From Acidobacteriaceae bacterium (GTDB lineage Bacteria; Acidobacteriota; Terriglobia; Terriglobales; Acidobacteriaceae), in NCBI GenBank assembly GCA_030039035.1, contig JASHQQ010000022.1:1-45255 (forward strand): 45,255 bases of DNA, given 5' to 3'. A model generated the notes under the pieces. It had not been told where the DNA came from and did not search any database. It worked only from the letters and a program-made list of their open reading frames with translations. The translations under genes were made by a program, and so were the position numbers. Within the stretch, counting starts at the first letter, position 1, and every line of letters starts with the position of its first letter. Shown here piece by piece: positions 40,539-45,255 of the stretch.

Positions 40539-40778
40539 AAATTTAGTGCAGATTCTCAGGCTTGTCAAGCAGCTCTTGCGGAATTTTTTCCGAAGCCGTC
40601 CGCCGGCTTTCGCGGTTGCGCTTCCATTCCTTCCGGCGAACGGCGAGCGTTGAAGGGTGCTGGTGCGTCATTTCTCGATGCGCGCAGGATCGACTTGTCG
40701 ACGGAGTGCAGCTTCATGGCGCATGCGACGCGTTTTGACCGGAACGCAAAGCCCTGTATCACCTTTTCGGGGAACGAA

Positions 40779-42128
40779 ATGAGAGATGCGATTCGAATCG
40801 CGGGAGCTTGCGGCCGGCCGACTGCGGCGCTCGCCGCGCTGGTTGCGGGGCTGTGGCTGAGCGGCTGCGGCGACTTTTGGCAAGACCCGTACGCGACGAG
40901 CAGCAGCGGTGGATCGACGACCTCGACCACCACTCTGACGGCATCGCCCACCAGTGTCGCCGTGGGCGCAAGCGTGACTCTGACGGCTACGGTCTCTCCC
41001 TCCGCCGCAACCGGGACAGTAACCTTCTACAACAGTTCCACATCGATCGGCAGCGCCGATTTGAGCTCGGGTACGGCGACAACTTCCACTTCGTTCACGA
41101 GCGCAGGCACTGAGTCGCTGACGGCCTTCTACAGCGGAGACGACACGTATGCCTCGAGCACATCGAACGCAGTCAGTGTCACGGTCACGGCTGCGGCTGC
41201 TTCGCGGAGCAGCTCGGGCAGCCTCGCCGCTGCGAAGGTCACACCGGGGAACGGCTCCGGCGCGGAGGACGGCTTGCGCGTTGCGACCGGCGCCTATCGG
41301 GCCGCTCCGATCCACGCGATACAAGCTTTTCAGACCACCGGCGGAGGTTTCTCGGCCAAGAACGCCGAGGGGGTGATCGTGGAAGGCCATGGTTCGGTCA
41401 CGCTGACGGATAGCGTGGTAAGCGCGGCTGCGGGCGCGGGGCGTGGCGTCCTGCTCGATCAAAGCTCCTCGCAAGCCGGGGACCCCAGGTTCGCCATGAC
41501 CGGCGGATCGCTTGGCTATTCCTGCGACGAGGCATCGAACCCGGCTTGCGGCGAGAACGCGCCATCGAAGGAACAGAGCCGTCCGGCCACGCTGTTCGCC
41601 GTCGCCAACGCCAAGGCGGCGATCACGCTGACCGATGTGCAGGTGCGCAATGAAACGCAGAGCGTCTCGCGTCCCAATGGCACATTGCTGACGGCCGCCG
41701 CGTTGCCGGCCTGCGGAGCGCCAGGTGAAAACGGCGGACCTGTGACCCTCCGCGCGCAGGGCACGGCGCTCAGCGGCGACGTGATCGTCGACGCGGCCAG
41801 TACGGCCCAGATCGCAATCCTGGAAGACCCGTCCGGGAGCGGCTCCTCGCTTAGCGGCTCCATTAACGCCGCGAACAGCGGCAAAGAAGTCGACCTGAAA
41901 CTCGATCGCGGCAGCCTATGGAATGTGACCGGGACTTCTTATCTGACCGCGCTTGACGGCCTCGATCTCGACGGCCGCACGGTGAACAACATCGACGGCG
42001 GCGGTCACTGCGTCTACTACTCGGGCACGATCAACGGATCGGCGAGTACGGTAATCTTCGCGCTGAACGGCGGCGGATTCCTCGCGCCCGCTGGGACCGC
42101 TGGGCTGGGCTGCGCTGTGAATAGGTAA
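40779..42128 (+). CDS. Ig-like (Big_3-type) repeat lipoprotein with beta-solenoid-like C-terminus
   Basis: 449 residues from ATG 40779 (GGGGAA upstream); ATG 40716 in the same frame is less likely. The N-terminus is a lipoprotein signal ending LWLSGC. A Thr/Ser-rich Ig-like domain follows (TTTLTASPTSVAVGASVTLT, TGTVTFYNSSTSIGSADLSS, TESLTAFYSGDDTYASSTSN), the Big_3_5 pattern of surface proteins. The C-terminal ~280 residues (VIVEGHGSVTLTDSVVSAAA, MTGGSLGYSC, AAITLTDVQVRN, TLRAQGTALSGDVIVDAAST, VDLKLDRGSLWNVTGTSYLT, VNNIDGGGHCVYYSGTINGS) repeat short Gly/Ser/Thr strands as in passenger-type beta-solenoids. It is probably surface-exposed and adhesive or polymer-binding; no enzyme motif is seen. 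Confidence 0.75.
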   Translation: MRDAIRIAGACGRPTAALAALVAGLWLSGCGDFWQDPYATSSSGGSTTSTTTLTASPTSVAVGASVTLTATVSPSAATGTVTFYNSSTSIGSADLSSGTATTSTSFTSAGTESLTAFYSGDDTYASSTSNAVSVTVTAAAASRSSSGSLAAAKVTPGNGSGAEDGLRVATGAYRAAPIHAIQAFQTTGGGFSAKNAEGVIVEGHGSVTLTDSVVSAAAGAGRGVLLDQSSSQAGDPRFAMTGGSLGYSCDEASNPACGENAPSKEQSRPATLFAVANAKAAITLTDVQVRNETQSVSRPNGTLLTAAALPACGAPGENGGPVTLRAQGTALSGDVIVDAASTAQIAILEDPSGSGSSLSGSINAANSGKEVDLKLDRGSLWNVTGTSYLTALDGLDLDGRTVNNIDGGGHCVYYSGTINGSASTVIFALNGGGFLAPAGTAGLGCAVNR

Positions 42129-42498
42129 GTTCGATCCATTTCTCATTGCGATTCCGACGCTTTTCGCCCGCCGCGGCGAGCGGAGGAGGATGAGGCACGC
42201 CGCGAATCTTCGCCACCGATCGCCAGAAACGGCAGCAACATACATCCCTCCGCTATTTCTTTCCATCCGATGAAAATGTGCGACGCCGCGCCGCGGGTTG
42301 AACCGAAGCGGCCCTTGAAACCGTTTGCAAACCGGCGATCCAGCCCTCCCCGGCCGCTCGTGATCGTGAGCGGCGAATCCGATTGCATCGACTTGCCGGT
42401 GGTTCAGGACTGCAGGTAGAATCCGCGCGACCCGGTGGGGCTTCGAGACAGGGAGCTGTAGCTCCAGTCCACCCCGCACTCAGAAAGGAAAACGCAAC
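42129..42498. other. 370-base intergenic region
   Basis: Near its 3' end is a nested hairpin (GGTGG 42434-42438 with CCACC 42469-42473 around GGAGCT 42452-42457 and AGCTCC 42460-42465) which would lie in the leader of the YXWGXW gene. On the minus strand 42250-42300 encodes a short phrase, HIFIGWKEIAEG, reminiscent of acidobacterial regulators, without a surrounding gene. Confidence 0.45.
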
Positions 42499-43617
42499 AT
42501 GATGAATCGAGCTTTGCGCATGGCGTTTCTTGTTCTCTGCACGCTCGTTTTCCTGCGACCGTGCCTGGGACAGATTGCCGTCACCGTATCCTTCGGGCCG
42601 CCCGCGCTGCCCGTTTACGATCTGCCTCCGTGTCCTGGCGATGGCTATCTCTGGACGCCCGGTTACTGGGCCTGGGATCCCGACTACGGCTACTATTGGG
42701 TGCCGGGAACGTGGATCATGGCGCCCGAGCCTGGCTTCCTGTGGACTCCCGGCTGGTGGGGCTGGGAAACCGGCGGTTTCATCTTCCACGAAGGCTTTTG
42801 GGGAACGGAAATCGGCTTCTACGGGGGCATCAACTACGGCTGGGGCTACTTCGGCCACGGATTCTTCGGCGGCCGCTGGGAGGGCGGCGTCTTTCGCTAT
42901 AACACGGCCGTTCTCAACGTGAATACGACCATCATTCACAACACCTACATCGACCGCACCGTGATCGTGAACAACACCACCATCAATCACGTGAGCTACA
43001 ACGGCGGCCAAGGCGGCATTACGGATCGTCCCACCCCCGAGGAAGAACGCGCGGCCCAGGGACGGCACCTTGCGCCAGTGGCGGCGCAGCAGCAGCACAT
43101 GCAGGCGGCGCGATCCAACCCCGAGATGCGCGCGTCACAGAACCAGGGCAGGCCGGCGATTGCGGCGACCTCCCGTCCCGGCGAGTTCAGCGGAGAAGGA
43201 GTGGTCAAGGCCAGGGAGGCGGGAGCGCCGTATCACGCGCCGCCCAACGCGCCCGGCCGCGAGGGAGCTCGACCCGGCGAGAACGCGGGCGGCGAACCCG
43301 TAAATGCCACGCATGCCAGCGAGCTCAAGCCGCACCAGGTGACCACGCCGAATACCGGCGACGCCATGCTGGACCAGAAATACCAGGCGCAGCAGCAGAA
43401 GCTGGTCGACAAGCAGAACCAGGAGCACGAACAGTTGGCGGCGAAGCAGCAAAAGGAAGATCAGCAGGCGCAGCAGAAGAATTTGAGTGCACAGAAACAG
43501 CAACAGATGGAGGACAAGCACAAGCAGCAGACGCAGCAACTCGAGCAGAAGCATACCCAGCAGACGCAGCAACTGCAGACCCGGCAGGCCCCGCGGCCGA
43601 GCCCGAGGCCGAAATAA
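42499..43617 (+). CDS. YXWGXW-repeat exported protein with Gln-rich tail
   Basis: 372 residues; ATG 42499 has AAGGAAA upstream. A signal peptide (RALRMAFLVLCTLVFLRPCLG) is followed by the YXWGXW/BcpO-type region (about 25-160): GYLWTPGYWAWDPDYGYYWV, PGTWIMAPEPGFLWTPGWWG, WETGGFIFHEGFWGTEIGFY, GRWEGGVFRYNTAV, then NTTIIHNTYIDRTVIVNNTT. The C-terminal 190 residues are low-complexity and charged, ending in an alternating Gln/Lys segment (QKYQAQQQKLVDKQNQEHEQ and similar) that should form a long coiled coil. Proteins of this type are exported and common in Acidobacteriota; the function is unknown, probably envelope or surface. A strong double terminator follows. Confidence 0.85.
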   Translation: MMNRALRMAFLVLCTLVFLRPCLGQIAVTVSFGPPALPVYDLPPCPGDGYLWTPGYWAWDPDYGYYWVPGTWIMAPEPGFLWTPGWWGWETGGFIFHEGFWGTEIGFYGGINYGWGYFGHGFFGGRWEGGVFRYNTAVLNVNTTIIHNTYIDRTVIVNNTTINHVSYNGGQGGITDRPTPEEERAAQGRHLAPVAAQQQHMQAARSNPEMRASQNQGRPAIAATSRPGEFSGEGVVKAREAGAPYHAPPNAPGREGARPGENAGGEPVNATHASELKPHQVTTPNTGDAMLDQKYQAQQQKLVDKQNQEHEQLAAKQQKEDQQAQQKNLSAQKQQQMEDKHKQQTQQLEQKHTQQTQQLQTRQAPRPSPRPK

Positions 43618-43661
43618 CACAATCGGCAAAGGATGAACTGCTGAGGCAAGGTTAACTGTGA

Positions 43662-43705
43662 AAGGCGCGCTGCGAGGCGCGCCTTCGCTTCTAGCGAAGC
43701 TTTTC
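43662..43705 (+). terminator. Double terminator after the YXWGXW gene
   Basis: AAGGCGCGC (43662-43670) pairs with GCGCGCCTT (43677-43685). A second hairpin, TTCGCT (43684-43689) with AGCGAA (43693-43698), shares two bases with the first and runs into GCTTTT. Confidence 0.75.
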
Positions 43706-43754
43706 GCTCATTCCAGACCCGCGCGGATCGTACCGCAATCACGAGGGCGCGTGG

Positions 43755-43767
43755 CATAATCCCCTTG
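43755..43767 (+). promoter_or_regulatory. CATAAT box directly before a GTG start (possible leaderless promoter)
   Basis: CATAAT (43755-43760) is six bases upstream of GTG 43767, the same geometry as the TATAAT before the GntP-type permease. No Shine-Dalgarno sequence is present. Confidence 0.4.
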
Positions 43768-44654
43768 TGATTTGGCTCGGCGAGAAGCGAGGATACCTCA
43801 GTGACTGGGTGACCCAGAAGTGGGTGCGCGCGACGGGCCGCCGGATTCTGCTGGATGAGTATCGCTGGCTTGACGGCCCGGCCGGCGGAACGCGCCAAAT
43901 CGGCACGCAATTCTTCGAAAACTACGCATCCGCACACAACCTCGAAATGGTCCGCAACGGCAAGCGGGGTCTGATTCCCGACCTTTCCTGTCTGGGAGAA
44001 GCCTGCATCGCAAAGGTGTCCATCAAGGTGCGGGAGTTTTATGAAAAGACCTCGTGCTTCACCCTGGACTCATGGTCCGAGTGGCGCTGGTTCTTCCGGC
44101 CGTTCGGCAAGGCCTTGAGCGTAATTTTCAGCAGGAGGCTGCAGCAGTTGAACGTGCCTCTCTCTCCTCTGGACAGCGCCAAGGGGATGACAAGCGTCGT
44201 TTTGCAGATGCGCAACCCGCATTCGGGCTCGATCGCGCAGACGGCGTGGATTCGAGAGTTGCATGCGACCAAGAATGTGCTCTACGCCGGCAGCTACTCG
44301 GTGTGCCTGGTCCCGGGGCATCCGGACCCGTGCGTGAAAGTGGTCTTCCCGCTGCCCAACGGCAACGCCATCGTGGTGATGAAAGTCGAGCCTCGCGAGG
44401 ATGGATCGCTCGCTCTCAAATCCCGTGGCGAAAACTTCGGAGATCCGGGCTTCTACTTTGTTGTGCACGAGGGCGGGGGTTCGGCGTGGGCCCGGTACGT
44501 GAGAAGCCTTAAAGAAGAAATACATGTCTACGCGGCAGAGACCGGTTCCGTGCGCGCCGATCACACTCTGTGGATTTGGGGAGCGCGGTTTCTCCGCTTG
44601 CATTACCGGATGCTCAATGGAAATTGCGCCGAACCCGGGGAAGGGCGGCCTTGA
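43767..44654 (+). CDS. Conserved-looking protein of unknown function
   Basis: 295 residues from GTG 43767. I do not recognise a named family, though the opening (LGEKRGYLSDWVTQKWVRAT) recalls unannotated acidobacterial proteins. There is no signal peptide or clear membrane helix. The N-terminal ~150 residues are basic and aromatic-rich (EYRWLDGPAGGTRQIGTQFF, FTLDSWSEWRWFFRPFGKAL); the C-terminal part is beta-rich (MTSVVLQMRNPHSGSIAQTA, VCLVPGHPDPCVKVVFPLPN, GNAIVVMKVEPREDGSLALK, GFYFVVHEGGGSAWARYVRS) and may bind a lipid or polysaccharide. Codon use and length are consistent with a real gene. It is probably transcribed alone, beginning at its CATAAT box. Confidence 0.75.
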   Translation: MIWLGEKRGYLSDWVTQKWVRATGRRILLDEYRWLDGPAGGTRQIGTQFFENYASAHNLEMVRNGKRGLIPDLSCLGEACIAKVSIKVREFYEKTSCFTLDSWSEWRWFFRPFGKALSVIFSRRLQQLNVPLSPLDSAKGMTSVVLQMRNPHSGSIAQTAWIRELHATKNVLYAGSYSVCLVPGHPDPCVKVVFPLPNGNAIVVMKVEPREDGSLALKSRGENFGDPGFYFVVHEGGGSAWARYVRSLKEEIHVYAAETGSVRADHTLWIWGARFLRLHYRMLNGNCAEPGEGRP

Positions 44655-44718
44655 ATCGACGGCGGATCATTCGAGCTGCTTGCACGAGGATGCCACGAGA
44701 TTCTGGGACACCACACGA

Positions 44719-44787
44719 GGAGCAACCGCAGATCCTTCACTCCGCAAGCCGCACAGAACGCGCCTTGCTGCGTTCAGGATGACAGTG
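44719..44787. repeat. Imperfect inverted repeat of the CCGCAGATCCTT...CAGGATGAC kind
   Basis: ATCCTTCACTCCGCAAG on the left and CTTGCTGCGTTCAGGAT on the right are complementary at 13 of 17 positions. The phrase GCAACCGCAGATCCTTC...TCAGGATGAC is familiar as an intergenic repeat in acidobacterial genomes. It lies between two convergent genes. Confidence 0.5.
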
Positions 44788-44861
44788 GTCTTTCTCTTGC
44801 GAACTTCAAGGACAGGAGGCGACTCGGGGTTCCGGTCAAGGCGGCCGCATTCACTCAGCGG

Positions 44862-45254
44862 CTAGTTCGGCGAAGGCTGCTCGACGTGGTCGATGACCAG
44901 CACCTTCACCGGCGCTTTCTTCGGCGACAGCTTCAAACCGAGTTGCTCTTCCAGCGCAGTGGATAACGGCAGGTCAGCGGACTCCGCGGCGGGCGCATGG
45001 GCGGGTCCCTGGAGACCGGAATCGCTCGACGGCATTGCGCGCCGTCGCAAGGGCGTGAAGCGCAGTTGGAAATCGTAGCTGCCTTTCAAGCCGGTTTCGT
45101 CGATCACCGCGCGGCCTCCAACGTCCTGATCTCCGGAAAGCTCTTCGCACAAAAGCGGCATGTTGATCGCATGGGCTTCGACTTCGCCCCGGGACCATCC
45201 GATCAGGCTGGGAAAGGGAGGCGAGTGCGAATCCGGCGGGATCGCGGTGGGATT
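44862..45254 (-). CDS. TIGR03435 family protein, 5'-partial
   Basis: The frame is open to the right edge, so only the C-terminal ~130 residues are in the window. They match the TIGR03435 pattern: IPPDSHSPPFPSLIGWSRGE, INMPLLCEELSGD, RAVIDETGLKGSYDFQLRFT, a variable loop, STALEEQLGLKLSPKKAPVK and VLVIDHVEQPSPN. The same closing motifs end the protein at the left edge (VIVIDHIDKPSEN), but here the family's central part is missing only because the window stops. An in-frame ATG at 45161 is internal. Function unknown; these proteins are lineage-expanded in Acidobacteriota. Confidence 0.88.
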   Translation of the reverse strand, partial: NPTAIPPDSHSPPFPSLIGWSRGEVEAHAINMPLLCEELSGDQDVGGRAVIDETGLKGSYDFQLRFTPLRRRAMPSSDSGLQGPAHAPAAESADLPLSTALEEQLGLKLSPKKAPVKVLVIDHVEQPSPN

Positions 45255-45255
45255 C

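Noticed and set aside
40741..40778. GGAACGCAAAGCC, resembling the GACGCAAAGCC core of c-di-GMP-I riboswitches
   Set aside because: The partner elements (the GGCAAACC segment and the paired stems) are not present around it, so it is probably chance.
1..45255. tRNA, rRNA, CRISPR, insertion sequence or prophage signals
   Set aside because: Reading the intergenic regions on both strands showed no cloverleaf, spaced direct repeats, transposase or phage-like genes.

Overview
The window is high-GC DNA that looks like an Acidobacteriota chromosome (class Terriglobia, Acidobacterium/Granulicella-like). The clues are TIGR03435-type proteins at both edges (one fused to the end of an M56/BlaR1-like peptidase), a TIGR03436-type VWFA-related protein, three very large Oar-like TonB-dependent receptors with N-terminal carboxypeptidase-regulatory domains, several big exported beta-propeller and beta-helix proteins, and a small cupin closely resembling the manganese hydroxynitrile lyases known from Granulicella and Acidobacterium. 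I see no rRNA, tRNA, CRISPR array, transposase, phage gene or plasmid function.

Layout. 1-6.4 kb (+): partial M56-TIGR03435 gene, TonB receptor 1, and a tightly coupled VWFA-related protein. 6.4-10.8 kb (-): a choice-of-anchor/fibronectin-type exported protein and a large Asp-box (BNR) propeller protein. 11.4-20.4 kb (+): TonB receptor 2, a GH15 glucoamylase/trehalase-like enzyme, a lactonase-like propeller and an exported protein with chitobiase-type C-terminal repeats. 20.5-24.1 kb: class II fructose-bisphosphate aldolase (-), an exported SAM-methyltransferase-like protein (-), an exported alpha/beta hydrolase (+) and the cupin (+). 24.2-26.5 kb (-): a right-handed beta-helix protein with a cysteine-less thioredoxin-fold lipoprotein immediately downstream. 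26.6-29.1 kb: an isoprenylcysteine-methyltransferase-like membrane protein divergent from a DesK/DesR-like two-component system. 29.5-34.4 kb (+): TonB receptor 3 followed by a GntP-family permease. 34.5-38.9 kb: a helical unknown, a DUF1801 protein, a two-haem DUF1111 protein, a TonB_C-domain protein and a small membrane protein. 39.0-40.5 kb (-): an ArsR-VOC-SRPBCC operon with a clear palindromic operator. 40.8-44.7 kb (+): an Ig-like lipoprotein, a YXWGXW protein and a conserved-looking unknown. 44.9 kb to the end (-): partial TIGR03435 gene.

Taken together, the window suggests a polymer/saccharide-scavenging heterotroph: SusC/Oar-like outer-membrane uptake, exported carbohydrate-active or propeller proteins, a GntP sugar-acid permease and glycolytic aldolase. 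Substrates are inferred, not shown.

The least ordinary signals are: (i) a relic of a second, synonymously diverged fba 3' end at 18147-18220, so that gene 18343-20376 lies between two copies of the aldolase C-terminus; (ii) a dispersed hairpin repeat with the core GGTGCCCCAT, possibly present inside the GntP permease gene; (iii) a cluster of TGTCAT half-sites between the kinase and its divergent neighbour; (iv) TATAAT-like boxes only six bases before GTG starts, suggesting leaderless transcripts; and (v) a thioredoxin-fold lipoprotein that has lost its catalytic cysteines.
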